A DNA stretch of 64,000 nt from Haliotis asinina. Taxonomy: Eukaryota; Mollusca; Gastropoda; Lepetellida; Haliotidae. Below, one piece after another: positions 1 through 11,765 of this stretch. Position 1 is the stretch's first letter. Each line of letters begins with the position of its first letter. The stretch is taken from NCBI RefSeq assembly GCF_037392515.1, contig NC_090283.1, positions 15,809,501 through 15,873,500 of the forward strand. The letters run 5' to 3'. A program made the position numbers and the translations under genes. Below the pieces are notes generated by a model that searched no databases, was not told where the DNA came from, and saw only the letters and a program-made list of their open reading frames with translations.

Positions 1-1
1 A

Positions 2-244
2 ATATGTTTTACCCAATATGAGCACAGACTTTTTGCTGTTTCCGCCAGACTTTTAAAAACTCACGTTTGTCATAAAGGAATCGGGGGTCCATGGTCGATG
101 ACTTCGTTATCATATAAACTAAATGCGACTAAACCAAATCCACATCCATTTGAAATCTCTTCTAAAAGAAGGGTCGATTTTACAAATGAGACTATATCGT
201 CACTACATATTTGTGATAGCAGTATTACATCTGTAAGATGTTAG
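2..244 (+). CDS. Possible terminal exon of an unidentified gene, cut by the window edge
   Basis: An 80-codon open frame enters from the left edge and ends at TAG 242-244. It has mixed, non-repetitive composition with several Cys and Lys/Arg residues (KTHVCHKG near the middle, SSLHICDSS near the end). I recognise no family. It could be the last exon of a gene that lies mostly left of the window, or chance. No acceptor site can be fixed, so the true exon start is unknown. Confidence 0.3.
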   Translation: MCFTQYEHRLFAVSARLLKTHVCHKGIGGPWSMTSLSYKLNATKPNPHPFEISSKRRVDFTNETISSLHICDSSITSVRC

Positions 245-359
245 TCCTAAAGAAGTTGAGTCTGAACCGGGTTAAAAGTATCGAAACGATATTGCCCCCC
301 TGAGAGGGTACGTAAGTCCCAGAACTTTCAAAATAAACAATTCACATACCAAGTTTTGA

Positions 360-762
360 AACGGAGTATTTTTGGTATTCTACCTTTTGGCTAGATTTAC
401 CCACTATTGAAATGGGCTAAAGGGATGGTGTAAATGCAGCTAAGGCCTATTCAGGTAGCATAAGTAATGCAAGTCCACATGGTTCCTTGTATGTGGATCT
501 ACCTTCAATTGTTGGTGATTGTATGCCCGCGTTTTTATATTGTACTGTCCACTTTAATTGCACTGCTTTAGGTTCATATGCTAGTTAAATGTTTTTGTCT
601 GTGATACACCAGTGTGTCCACCATCGGCATGTTTAACTCCGCTTTTTGTTTGTTTCTTTTGTTTTGTTTTTGTTTTTTTAATATATTTTATTGTATCACT
701 TGTTTTCGTCTCTCTATGACTAGGATTGCAGGTATGACGTTAGATATTAACTCACTCACTCA
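360..762 (+). repeat. Abalone-type interspersed repeat, type 3 (about 450 bp, ACTCACTC tail)
   Basis: Contains the blocks shared by the other type-3 copies here (18400, 27050, 49090, 54580): a start near 'gggatggtgtaaat', 'catggt..cctt', 'atctaccttcaattgttgg', 'tatattgtactgtcc', and a tail with 'gacgttagatattaactc' followed by ACTCACTC. The middle is altered by a T-rich stretch. After the tail, 763-1013 holds nothing I recognise. Confidence 0.65.
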
Positions 763-1160
763 ATCGAGTCTGAACCACAACATACGATACGATATTGTCA
801 ACATGCGATACGATATCAAAGCTTGTGTTCAAGCCATTGTATCCAGCTTGCCAAGATCGATGATCAATCTGTTCCCAATTACCTCATGTACAGATCTCTC
901 TCATAGAACAAGGTACGGATAATACGGGACTGCATGCAAGTATGATAATTATGGATAGTATCCCGAAAGGACTCTTTGCGCATTTTCCTCACAAAAACTG
1001 CACGGAAGGTACACATTAAAGAAAAGTTTCTTTAAAGCAGAATGTTTCTAACCGGTCTTGAATGAACTTAGAGAAGGGATATTGCGGAGTTCATTTGGGA
1101 GAGCATTCCAAACTGAGGACACACTGTATTTGAAGCCCTTCTGACTTTAAGTTGTACTTT

Positions 1161-2054
1161 TGTTACGAGTGTGTATTTCCTGTATATTTTGTTATTAATT
1201 CAGTAATAATTATTATTGGGTCACAATGTTTAGTGTTTTGAATAGTAAATATTATGGGTCACATTTCGTTTTAAGATCTGGTCTACAGTTTTGGCATTCT
1301 GGCATTCAGGAATTTGCCTGCTCCTAGCTTTAGATGTTTCACTTCCGGGATACTGTTTCGAGACCATTCTACAGTGTTGACGACGTCCGTTTGTGCCCGA
1401 ACTTTCGGGAAGTGGCTTAGTTTATATATAAATAGGCTGGTTGCCGTGTGGAGGGCGACACTCACGCTGATATTCATTCCTATCTGCTGGATTTACACCT
1501 CTGCCAACGCTTGAAATCCTGTCTACATTATCTGCTGTCGCACCGATCGCTTTGTTTACATTTTGCCATAGCTGTTCCCTTTCACATCAAGACTTTGGTG
1601 AGTTTGATATATTGTATTTTTGTGACCCACTGACTTAGATTTTGTCACTCTTGAAATGTATTTGTAATCAGCATTGATATATTGACTTGTGACTCTGTAT
1701 ATCTCGCTCTCGTGGTTTAACAATATGTGGTGATCGGAGCTGTGCGCCGGACGCCCCGAGGTCATGACCCACGGGGAAGGTGCCGGAGATTGCCGATCAC
1801 CAGCCAGAGTTCGTGGAAGCCATTACCGTGAGTATGTTGACTAGCTGTCAGGTGAAATCAGTTCCCTCAGTTTAGTAGGCATATTTGCCCGGTGGCCTCT
1901 GCGACCGACTCTACTAGGTGCATAAACCGATAGTGAAGTAGGAAATCACTACAAATATATTATTTGAACGTAAACAACTTGTCTTTGTTCTGTTTTGCTG
2001 GTTTACAAGGAGATTTGTTAAATAGTTTGTCACGGCAAATTCTTAACCGTAACA
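1161..2054. mobile_element. Solo LTR of an LTR retrotransposon (fossil), inserted in the LINE
   Basis: An 894-bp block begins TGTTACG and ends CGTAACA, an inverted terminal pair of the TG...CA type. It is flanked on both sides by CTTT (1157-1160 and 2055-2058), a likely 4-bp target duplication. Inside are a TATA-like stretch (about 1423) and no coding frame. LINE coding sequence resumes on each side, so the block is an insertion, and no internal region of the parent element remains. A Gypsy-like parent is a guess from the duplication length and ends. The matching ends and flanks suggest it is younger than the LINE. Confidence 0.7.
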
Positions 2055-3244
2055 CTTTTAACAGTCTTTCACTGGAAGAGCGGAAAGTTCTTGCAGGCTT
2101 GTGAATGGAGAGTTCTCTGGACAGGTATGGCGGTAGTGAATCGTCAAAATGGCGAAAGACAAGTTATGCGATCTTGTATTGGCACCGGTGCGTAACAGGC
2201 AACCAAAGTAGATGCTGCAGCATGGAAGTCACATGATTGTACTTTCGTCTCTTCATCACAAGCTGAATTGCCGTAGTCCAGCCTTGAAGTGATAAAGCAA
2301 CATACAAGACTGGCTGAGGGTCATTTGTGAGATATGGTCTAATAGATGCATGTCGAGAATGCAAGCACGGGACACAAGTGGTTATGGAAAGTTGGTGGTT
2401 GGTGCCCCAGTGCAAACTTGGTACTTCACACAAGTTTGGAAGGGAATATTATTTTCTACTACAACAGCTGACTCCTCTTTTTATGAGTTTTAGACTGTTA
2501 GGCGCACCAACTGACGTAAGTTCTGTTTTAGCAGTGTTCAGTTTATTTCATAACTGAGAATCCATTCCAAAACGTCATCAATGAATGACTGATGCCATGT
2601 TTGACAGCACCGAAATCCTGTCCTCTTTGACATTTCGGTATCATCAGCATATTTCTCAAATTCACAATCATGAGAAGAGATGACATCTGAGAAACAACGC
2701 TCGCCCCACGACAGAGCCCTGTTTAACTCCATACGTGAGGGAACTTGGGTTGAACAGCATGGAGTCAATCTCAGCTCTCAGTGTCAGTCCAATGACGGAA
2801 GATTTAAACCATGTTAAAACTGCATCTCCTATGCCATATGTTATTTCCTCCCGTTTAATAGACCTGAGTGGCCCAGCTTTTCTAACGCCGCGCTCAGATC
2901 CAGTAGAGACATCAAAGAGACTTTCCTTTCATTAGCCTTTAGTAGTAAGTTGTTGACAACACCAAGTACAGCCGTTACGGTGCTATGATTCTGCCTAAAG
3001 GCGGATTGATGTATTTTCTGAAGCACTGATGTACTGAGATGCGGCAACAATTGTCTCAGAACACGTTGTTCTGGTACAAAATGCATATTCGATACTTGAC
3101 GGATTTTTTCCATATCGTTTGTATCCAGCAGAGTCTTATTTGCCTCCCTGACTTTCTGTGGAAGCATGGGAGTAGAGAGAGACATGTTGACCACAGCCAT
3201 TGTCATAGGGGCCAATTCAGTACCCCGCTGCTTTGTGATATATA

Positions 3245-4816
3245 CACAACGAAAAAAGTTAAGCACCCCCTGTTACTTTCACATTGTAGAATGAGAAAAG
3301 CACTTATTATCCACAATGGCCATGAAATCTCCCAAAATGCTAGTGTCATCTGCAAGAACAATCATCTGGTAAGACGAAAACACAACAATGGCTAGCTGTG
3401 CTTGTTTTTTGATAAAGATTACATCATGTTATTCCATGTACTGTTTTTACCATGAAACAAAGCCCTCCAATGTATGGGGATACAGGTAACAAAAAAGACG
3501 TCAACATTGTTATTGTCACTTAAAAATGTTCCCAGAAGACACTAGGGTATGTCTTACGGAATGAGTGATCAGTACCGGATGGAGCCACCACGTACTCTCC
3601 ACCCTAAGACTCATGCCTCTAGTCACGCCTCTGATCTGTTCTCGGGTCCATAACCTCCACTCGTCGTGCAGAGCTGCTTCCAACTGGAGTAAATTTTGTA
3701 CTTGGGGGTTCCGTGCCTGGATTCGTCGCCCTATAGTGTCCCACACATGCTCCAAAGGGTTCAGATCTGGGCTTAGTGCTGGCCAGGGTACAGTTGTCAC
3801 TGCATTGGCCCTCAAGAAAGCCAATACGCCACGTAATCGGTGAGGCTTGGCGTTGTCGTCAATGAACTGAGGACGGGTAGCAAGTGGAAGGTTGTCGAAA
3901 TGTGGAACAACAACTGGCTGCAGAACGCCGCGGATGTACTGAGCTCCAGTTAAGTTGCCGCTGATGGTGACCAAATCCAGCTTACAGTCATGGGACAGGC
4001 ATCCCCACACCATAACAGAGCCACCTCCATACGCTACAGTCGGTTGAATGTTCCTGGGGTATAGGCAGTGTTCTTCTGTCTCCAAACACGTGTACATACA
4101 TCAGTAATGTGAAGTAAAAATCGACTTTCATCTGACCAATGAATTTTCCTCCAGATCCTCAGATTCCAGTTCCGACCATGCCAAACGATCACGTTTATGG
4201 TGGTCTCTCAACAAGAGACGCTTAACGACTCTTCTGGCCTTTAACCCTGCTGCTTTGAGACGGTTTCGAACTGTTCTGGTGCTGATTGGTCGATTTGGTA
4301 ACCATATTCTTTTCAGCTGAGGACTTGTACTGAAGGGTTCTCGTCGGACAAGTCGCAACAGTTACCTGTCTTCTCGTGGTGTTGTGACAGGAGGTCTTCC
4401 CGACCTTGGACGGTCCACTGCACTTCCGGTCTGTGCATGCTTCCGGCGGCTAACAACAGTGTAATAGTAGCCCAGATTTCGTCCTATCGTATTAAAGGAC
4501 ATTCCTGCCGAATACATGCCAATAATCTGATTTCTGATCTCCAACGACAATCGTCTCAGTGCCATGTTCAATGATTATGCTCAAATACCCAGTTGGCACC
4601 ACCTTAAATACCCACAAATTCACTTGGTCGGTACCGCTTTTTGTGATCCTCGAGGATAGCATGATGCACGTGCACGTCACAGGCGGTGCGAACGGCTGTC
4701 ACACATCACTGGTTACAACGTATCGTTCGAATCCTACTCTTCTCATAATTGTACTTTGTTTAACTATTTCGATTTTTCGTGTAAATAACTCGGGATGCTT
4801 AACGTTTTTCTTTGTG
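3245..4816 (-). mobile_element. Tc1-type DNA transposon (DD34E), with TIRs and TA duplication
   Basis: The ends match as inverted repeats of about 25 bp: the left end starts CACAACGAAAAAAGTTAAGC and the right end, read inverted, CACAAAGAAAAACGTTAAGC. Both are flanked by TA (3243-3244, 4817-4818). The length, 1572 bp, is normal for Tc1. On the - strand a transposase can be followed: an HTH with 'GRPPVTTPREDR' (4571-4362), a second HTH with 'STRTVRNRLKAAGLKARR' (4358-4128), and a catalytic part (4097-3516) with 'GGGSVMVWGC', 'FIDDNAKPHR' and 'LSPDLNPLEHVWD'. The D and E of the last two are separated by 34 residues. An in-frame stop follows the first segment, and a frame change with lost residues precedes the catalytic part, so it is inactive. 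It sits inside the LINE. Confidence 0.9.
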
Positions 4817-5060
4817 TATAGGTTTGAATTGAGCCTAGACTACAACTTTTGTTAGGCGACTGCAAAATGATATCACGAACTGTGCTATCGAAGTTCGAAG
4901 GCACAGCGACGTCATACCTTGGTGGGTTGCCTGGAGATGAGTCAAGACCTTCCCGTATCAGACCTGTTTATTTGTTTTCGAAAATAATCACGACATTGCG
5001 GTGGAAGATCAGATTTTGGAAAGTTTTTGCGAAGAGATGTAGTGTTCCTTTTCCCTATCA

Positions 5061-5176
5061 ATGACCGAGAAAGGATATGCTTTGGTGATACACACACTCT
5101 GTGATTTTGTTTCAGAAATGGTCCTTCCTAGCATTTTCAAAGCCACTGTTTTTTAGGAATAAATGCATATATATAA

Positions 5177-5252
<76 letters not shown>

Positions 5253-5454
5253 TCAATAACTTGCAGGGAAATCTTTCTCACCTTACTGAAGCCTTTTGAG
5301 ATGATACTAAGTTAACAAATGTAGTATAACAATGACGTGTAGCTATGCCCAGTATATTGTGCCGCAACTGATGATATTGTTCACAAATATATGTTCTTCA
5401 TTCTCAATGTAATTCTTTCCCTGTCTTAAACAAAACTGACACATATTATCTTTA
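5061..5454. repeat. (TG)n microsatellite in an otherwise featureless stretch
   Basis: A pure TG dinucleotide run fills about 5178-5247 (roughly 35 units). The DNA on either side, between the two LINE remnants, shows no coding frame or repeat that I can name. Confidence 0.8.
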
Positions 5455-7080
5455 TACCTTTATACCTTATCTTTATCTCTCCTTGTTAACAGCGATTTTG
5501 ATGTTAGTACATATAAATCTGGCTGAAACAACCTTAAACTGTAATGGTAAGGATGACATAAGATATGCTTCCACTTGTGAAAAAGATTTAAACTGTTTAT
5601 ATGAAAAAAGATTCTGACAAATTATCAACCTGCATATACCATTTCTGCTTAAGGTTATCAGGTAATCTCTGACTGAAGATACACATAAACATGTCAACAT
5701 TACCCACTTCATGCGATATCCATACAGAACAAAATTCATGCTTGAACTGAACATTCTTAATATGACTGGCCCAAGTGATTCTGCCTCCTTCATGTAATGA
5801 TACCAGTATCCTGTAACACTGATCAGGTAAACGAGACTGATCAATATACAATAGTTTACACCAATATTTGACAGCCCTTGCCATATACGATAACTGCAGA
5901 GGCATCCTGCCACACTCACCCAGAGCCAATACATTACAAGTATTCAAGTTTATGTTTAATAAATAACATCTTAATCTGAACACTTTCAATAGTTTTACGA
6001 AAGGACGTACCCCATATTTCTTCTCCATAACATAAGATTGGTATTACAATGGCATCAAATACTTTAAAACAACCATGATAAAGAGCCAAACTTATTCTGA
6101 AATATATTTATAGCCATCATTGCTTTAGTTCCGTGTGCTACTAAACAACTTTGAGTTTGGGACCAATTTAATCTGGGTGAAAACGCAATACCCAGATATC
6201 TATAAATAACCACAACTTCAATATTATTACCATTACAATTCCACCTCTCATAGCTTCTCAATGGACCATCATTTCTGAACACCATTAAGTTAGTTTGACT
6301 CAAATGTACTTTCATACCGGATAAATACCGCCAAAACATATATTTTCTACTGTAGTTGTAGTGGAGTATCAGAAACATATGAGACATCATCGGCAAACAT
6401 AAGGGCAGATATATCCTTAAAATCATTGGATACAAAGACTGTTTTGTCACCAATTTCTTCCCTGAGATGTGCAAGCTTGTTGATCAAAATAATGAACAAC
6501 TGTGGACTGAGTATACGTCCCTGGCGAGTACTTGTATTACAAGAAAAGTACTGAGTCAGACCATATTGACCTCTAACACATGAAGACAAACTTGTGTACA
6601 TAGAACTAAGTGTGTTAAGAAATTTACCCGGTATTCCAACATATTTAAGACTACTTAATAATATATCATGACCTTGTCTATAAAGGGACAATAACCACCC
6701 CCTATACCTTCAGGCCCGAGTGATTTGTTATTTCCCAGGTTCTCAATATGAGTGTCAGCGCTTCATCTGTAGTTATGCGTACATTAAGAATGTCATCGGT
6801 GTCACACTCCTGGTCCACATAATGGTAACCTTCCATAGGTACAAGAGGCGCATTGGATACATTCAGCAGAGATGAGAAGTGATCAATGTGAGGCACATAT
6901 AACTGAATGTTTTGATTTCTGACCACAGACGTAGTCATCTGTTTCTGTTAAGACATTTGATAAATAAACTGGAATGATTTTCTAATTCAAAGTCTGAATC
7001 ATATACCCTTTTCTCTTCATATTGCAGATCCCCATTGCCGATATTTTCTTTCTCTTGTACATTTGAGTGTTTATGACAGC
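5455..7080 (-). mobile_element. Second LINE (non-LTR retrotransposon) remnant
   Basis: On the - strand the order is: an N-terminal part of the RT region (about 7075-6702), a palm segment with 'TRQGRILSPQLF' and 'ALMFADDVSYV' (6691-6347), a thumb with 'KYMFWRYLSGMKVHLSQTN' and 'VIYRYLGIAFSPRLNWSQ' (6474-6064), 'DAIVIPILCYGEEIWG' (about 6060-6010), and a C-terminal part with 'NVLALGECGRMPLQLSY' (about 5950-5600). FADD and QGxxLSP are the catalytic-core signatures of a non-LTR RT. The clade is not fixed. It differs in sequence from the CR1-type remnant to its left. Frame changes between the segments mark it as inactive. Confidence 0.8.
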
Positions 7081-7316
7081 GGTGAGTTAGTGAGTTTAGT
7101 TTTAAGCCAGATTAATGGCGACAGTCTGTAAATAATAGAGACTGAATCTGACCATAGAATGAATAAACGCACACATTCTATCGTATCCCGATTGTTCACA
7201 ATTGGGATGCGATGACATGTGTCATCCAAGTCAGCGAGCCAGATCACATGATCCCGTTAGTGACATCTTTCGACACGGATGGGTTACTATAAATCAAATC
7301 TGACCCTGACCTTCAC
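7080..7316 (-). repeat. Abalone-type SINE-like repeat, type 1 (diverged copy)
   Basis: Reads inverted: the + strand begins 'gagttagtgagtttagtttt' and continues through 'gtctgtaaataat', 'gatgacatgtgtcatcc', 'gatcccgttagt' and 'accttcacg'. These are the landmarks of the most frequent repeat in the window. It is older than the next copy, judging by its many differences. Confidence 0.8.
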
Positions 7317-7616
7317 GTGGTTGCGTTTGACACACGGTTAACGTGTAAAAGGCGATTAACACGCAAGCTTTCACTTTTTAGCGCGGCTAATTTGATGTCC
7401 CACTGATGTCATGATACTGTATGGCAGCATGTATTGAAAGTGAATTTCTGATGATTGTAAGCCTCACAGTGAGTACATTTGCCATTCGATCTGGACATCC
7501 GTAAATGGCCTGACATATATCAAAAATCCTATATTTAATTGCTGTTTTACCAAGTTATGAAAAAAAAACATGTAAAACCATGATGTATTACCTTGTTTCT
7601 GGTACTATTTAGATGA

Positions 7617-7900
7617 ATGAGTGAGTTTAGTTTTGCGCTGCACTGGGCAATATTCCAGCTGTATGGCGGCGGTCTGTAAATAATCGAGTCTGGACCAGAC
7701 AATCCAGTGATCAACAGCATAAGCATCGATCTGCGCAGTTTGGAACCGATGACATGTGTCAACCAAGTCAACGAGCCTGACCACCCGATCCCGTTAGTCG
7801 CCTCTTACGACAAGTATAGTCGCCTTTTATGGCAAGCATGGGTTGCTGGCAAGCACGGGTTGCTGAAGGCCTATTCTACCCCGGGACCTTCACGGATCTA
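7617..7900 (-). repeat. Abalone-type SINE-like repeat, type 1 (near full length)
   Basis: A near-consensus copy, inverted. It carries 'tgcactgggcaatattccag', 'ggcggcggtctgtaaataat', 'gtctggaccagacaatccag', 'gatcccgttagtcgcctctt', and 'ttctaccccgggaccttcac' at the end. It contains an internal partial duplication of 'ggcaagca[tc]gggttgctg' (about 7830-7868). Confidence 0.9.
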
Positions 7901-8503
7901 ATATTTAGATGATACGTCTTACAACATACCCGATTCCCATTTCCCAGTATGAAAAAATAACAACACTGCTAAGAATCTAAATGTCCTTAATGATGTATCA
8001 ATATTTGCTGACGTGTCAAATCGTTGTTATATGAAGTGTTCGTTAATAAGCAAAGCATGTCTTTCCCTCCCTTGGTACTAGCAAAACACGTGCAAAACGA
8101 AATCGTACAATCTTCTATAAAGACATCACATTATGGTATAAGTCAAAGGTGGGAAACAGATTCGGACGGTTTTAAAGTTTATAAATCATATTCGGAAACA
8201 AGACCTCATAACTTCTGCCAGTGACCTTAACTATTGTAATGGGAACATACCTTGCAGGAAGACAGAACAAAAAGCAAGCACGAGGTTTTCCATTTTAAGC
8301 GCCATGTTGATACAGTATCACGATGTTGTTTGAATGTCTGCACCTGACACTTATACATATCTACGATGGGAATTGATCCAAGCTGCATTATTAATATCAA
8401 TAAGAGTGATAATCCACTAATTACTTGAACTGAATCTAAATATTGATTTTAGGTATTTTACCGTTTCACAAAGCAGTTAACCAAAATCTGATTATTGAAG
8501 GTA
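7901..8503. other. No recognised feature
   Basis: AT-rich DNA. I see no convincing exon, repeat or RNA gene; short open frames here lack splice or start support. Confidence 0.5.
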
Positions 8504-9768
8504 TGAGGGACGTTCAATAAGTTTTGCAAGCTGGGCTTTGTGTTTACATTTACAGTGTCCGCTCTTAGCAGGTGTTACCTTACTCCAAGCATAATGTTGA
8601 CACATGTCATAACAATCCCCAGACACAACAATAACTTACATACAAATGCTCCAGTGACCGAGGGGTCTCCATAATCATGGATTCCATCAAACATGAGCAA
8701 CGCGCTGTAGTAAAGCTCCTTACAAAGGAAGGATGCAAGCTAAAGAAACACATAATCGCATGTGTAATGTGACGGTGGAGAATGCTCCTTGCTTTGCCAC
8801 AGTTTGTCGCTGGTCTCTTCAGTTTAAGCGGGACAGGACGTCCACAGACAATGAACCGCGGTCAGGTAGGCCCTCAGAGGTCACCCAACCGGAAGTTATC
8901 GCCGCTATAGAAAAAGAATTTTAGCAGACCGGCGAGTGAAAGTGTCAGAACTGTCTTTGGAATTCCAGATGTCGGCTGGGAGTGTTGAAAAGATAATTCA
9001 TGATCATCTTGGAATGTCCAAAGTGTCATCAAAGAACGCCATCAAAGAACCGAAAGTTGTACGGAGCTCCTGGATCTCTATAATGCAGATGAAGCCAGAT
9101 TTCTTTCCCGTCTTGTGACAGGTGACGAAACATGGATCCACCACTGGAACCCTGAAACTAAACTGGAAGCCAGGCAGTGGAAGTACCCCAGTTCCCCACC
9201 TCCACAGACGTTTCGCACTCAACTGTGGGCAAGGTTATGGCCCCTATCTTTTAGGATGCCAAAGGCATATTATCAATTGATTGTTTGCCACACAAAACTA
9301 AAATGAATGGTCAATATTATGCCAACTTAATGCAAGAACTGCGAAAATCCATTCGACAGAAACGTCGTGGAATGTTGTCACGTGGTGTTCTGCTTCTGTA
9401 CAACAGTGCCTCAGTTCACAAGCCTCGAGTTGCACAGGCTGCAATACGTGAATGTGGATTCGAACAGTTAAGTCACCAAGCCCACAGTCCAGACCTACCC
9501 CCCAGCGACTGCTTCCTGTTCAGGAACCTCAAAGAAATCTGCCCTACGTAGTAGGCACTTCCGGGATGACGAAGATATCAAACCTGCCACAGAGGCGTGG
9601 TTAGTATGACGACCTGAAGACTTCTACAAGTGTGGTATCAATAGCCTTAAAGAAAAATGGAATAAGTGTATTGAGATGAAGGGACGTTATATTGAAAAAT
9701 AAAAGTAAAAAATTGGTCATGTAGGTCTTTTTTCATATCGAAGTTGCAAAACTTATTGAACCCCCTCG
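8504..9768 (+). mobile_element. Mariner DNA transposon (DD34D type), both ends present
   Basis: The inverted ends match (left TGAGGGACGTTCAATAAGTT; right, inverted, CGAGGGGGTTCAATAAGTT), each next to TA. The 1265-bp length is typical of mariner. The + strand transposase can be followed: an HTH part with 'FATVCRWSLQFKRDRTS' and 'NEPRSGRPSEVTQPEV', then 'GSVEKIIHDHLGMSKVS', the first catalytic block 'TGDETWIHHWNPETK' (9118-9160), 'MNGQYYANLMQELRKSIRQK', and 'SPDLPPSDCFLF' holding the last Asp. The block that should read HDNA is YNSA, so the second catalytic Asp is lost. In-frame stops and frame changes add to this. It is an inactive copy. Confidence 0.88.
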
Positions 9769-9994
9769 TATGTCATTAAGTATTATATTTGTGTTGACAC
9801 TTGCTATGGAAAATATAAAGGTTCAAGTGAAACATCCTGCAGACTGATTTGTTTTTCCTGAAACAAAAGGCAATATGACGCATTATACAATAATGGATGA
9901 ATACACTCACCACTCATTAGTCTCGGTAGACTGATAACCTGGCGTGACAGGAAGGTGAGGTCTAAACAACCTGCGATTTGACACGTGCAAGCTC

Positions 9995-10969
9995 AACATG
10001 TATCAGCTAAGTCAGAAAGTCATGGGTATTATTGAAAGAAGGATTTGGTCTGACAAACATCAAGTGAGAATGTTGAAACCATTATTCATGAGTATCTTGT
10101 TATGTAGAAGGTACCTGCATCATATCTACATAGAAGACTTCATGATTGCCATCAGAGAAGTGGAAGTTGTCGAGAGCTCCTGGATTCCTATACTGATACA
10201 GAAGTCGGGCTTTCTTCTCGTTTACAATCGTAACTACTCGTGTCGTCACGTACCCGTCTAGTGGCCATGATTACGGCTGGGTCCTGTCTAAGCGCAAATG
10301 GGCATGGAAATGAAAATAGTCTAGAACTATTATCAAGGAAAGATAACTCTGAATTTCCAAACACTGCTCTCAGCATATCTTGCCTCCCTTGGCCAAACCA
10401 GCAATACGGTCATTCCCTTTGCAAATATGTTTCAGAGCTGAAAGCTGTTCTTCCTTTAGCTCAATATTAATGTTTAAATTGTGCTTGCTATAGTTTGTCG
10501 AAGTTTCAAAGTTCAGCGGTTCCGCCATTTTCATGTTTTGTAATGTGTTTCACTACGCTCGATTTGATTCGTTTGCCATGATGCTTGACCATAATGGCGT
10601 ACGAGAAGGATACGAGTCTTCTTGTAGGTCAAGAAAGAGGCGATTTGCAAAAGTCGTTTCTCCAGAAACGCCGTTTGATATTAAGAAGTGGTGATGTACT
10701 CTTACATGACAAGGTGTTCACAAGTCGAGAATTGCACAGGACGCCATACATGAAAGTGAATTCAAACAGTTAAATCACCCGCCCTGCAGTCCAACTCTAC
10801 GCCCCAGTAACATTTTTTCTGTTCGACAAAAACAAATCTGCCCAACGAATTTCAAAAGGAGCGGCATTGAAAGCTTGTAGGACATTTGGAATAAGTGTAT
10901 TGAAAGTGCAAACGTTTTTATACGACTTGGTATTGTATTGAAGTTGCCAAATATACTGAAGGCACTTCG
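9995..10969 (+). mobile_element. Second, more decayed mariner copy
   Basis: Two blocks align by eye to the mariner just upstream: 9995-10260 (HTH to 'VVESSWI', matching 'VVRSSWI') and 10600-10969 ('FLQKR', then 'LHDKVFTSRELHRTPYMK', 'VKSP' and the 3' end 'gaagttgccaaatatactga'). About 320 bp between them (10261-10580) do not match and may be a later insertion or divergence. The left TIR was not found. It is older than its neighbour and clearly dead. Confidence 0.65.
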
Positions 10970-11386
10970 AATGTGTTCAGATCTGTTGTTAAATGAGCAT
11001 TTTTTTACCACCTGATAGGAAGTTGGGGAAAAGACAAAAAAGATCTGACACAGGGAGCGTTATCTTTGACGAGATTCCTACTGCGACTGAGTGGTGTCAT
11101 GAAAAGTCTCAAATATTTACACGTATTGCTAAACTTGATTACACACCATGCTCAGTGGTAGTGACTATCTGGACATCATCATGAGAACAAACAACCACAG
11201 GACCCTTCGGTATATTCCTTCACAAACACGGCGAGAAACATTAGAAATCTACAAGAGTGCAAAATAGTTTCCAAATTTTGTTACTCAATCGGTCTAGCTC
11301 TGCTTGAATGTTACAAGCCCACAACATAATTCACCAACCCGAAATCTGAATGAAGAGACGGGTTTCATCATTAAGCTGCTTATATG
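10970..11386. other. No recognised feature
   Basis: No exon or repeat that I can name lies between the mariner remnant and the 74-bp satellite. Confidence 0.45.
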
Positions 11387-11765
11387 ATGAACATTGTCAT
11401 CAGTCCATAAACTTGCATGATTAACAGTGGGAGAGAGTGGTATATTTATAACATGACACCATGAACATTGTCATCAGTCCATAAACTTGCATGATTAACA
11501 GTGGGAGAGAGTGGTATATTTATAACATGACACCATGAACATTGTCATCAGTCCATAAACTTGCATGATTAACAGTGGGAGAGAGTGGTATATTTATAAC
11601 ATGACACCATGAACATTGTCATCAGTCCATAAACTTGCATGATTAACAGTGGGAGAGAGTGGTATATTTATAACATGACACCATGAACATTGTCATCAGT
11701 CCATAAACTTGCATGATTAACAGTGGGAGAGAGTGGTATATTTATAACATGACACCATGAACATT
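11387..11765. repeat. 74-bp tandem satellite, five copies
   Basis: The unit beginning 'atgaacattgtcatcagtcc' and ending 'catgacacc' recurs at 11387, 11461, 11535, 11609 and 11683, exactly 74 bp apart, with a truncated sixth start at 11757. The copies look essentially identical, so the array is recent or kept uniform. There are no spacers, so it is not CRISPR-like. It contains no coding frame. Confidence 0.95.

Larger units (their letters stand above)
1014..5060 (-). mobile_element. CR1/L2-type LINE remnant, interrupted by a solo LTR and a Tc1 element
   Basis: Read on the - strand, pieces of one non-LTR reverse transcriptase occur in order. At about 4980-4818: 'PNKSCSLGSI'. At 3240-2841: 'HQSAFRQNHSTVTAVLGV' and 'LLDLSAALEKLGH', a worn palm motif A (usually LLDLSAAFDTLDH). 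At about 2670: 'EKYADDTEM', motif C. At 2200-2060: 'LLWLPVTHRCQYKIA' and 'LPPYLSRELS'. At 1130-1030: 'SVSSVWNALPNELRNIPSLSSFK'. These are hallmarks of the CR1/L2/Rex group. The N-terminal endonuclease is absent, which fits 5' truncation. Several stops and frame changes show it is long dead. The coding order runs unbroken across both inserted elements. Confidence 0.85.

Noticed and set aside
614-922. A 102-codon frame with a hydrophobic start
   Set aside because: It lies over the T-rich part and tail of a type-3 repeat; it is not a gene.
11387-11765. Regular repeats that might suggest a CRISPR array
   Set aside because: The 74-bp units abut directly with no spacers, and the DNA is animal. It is a satellite.
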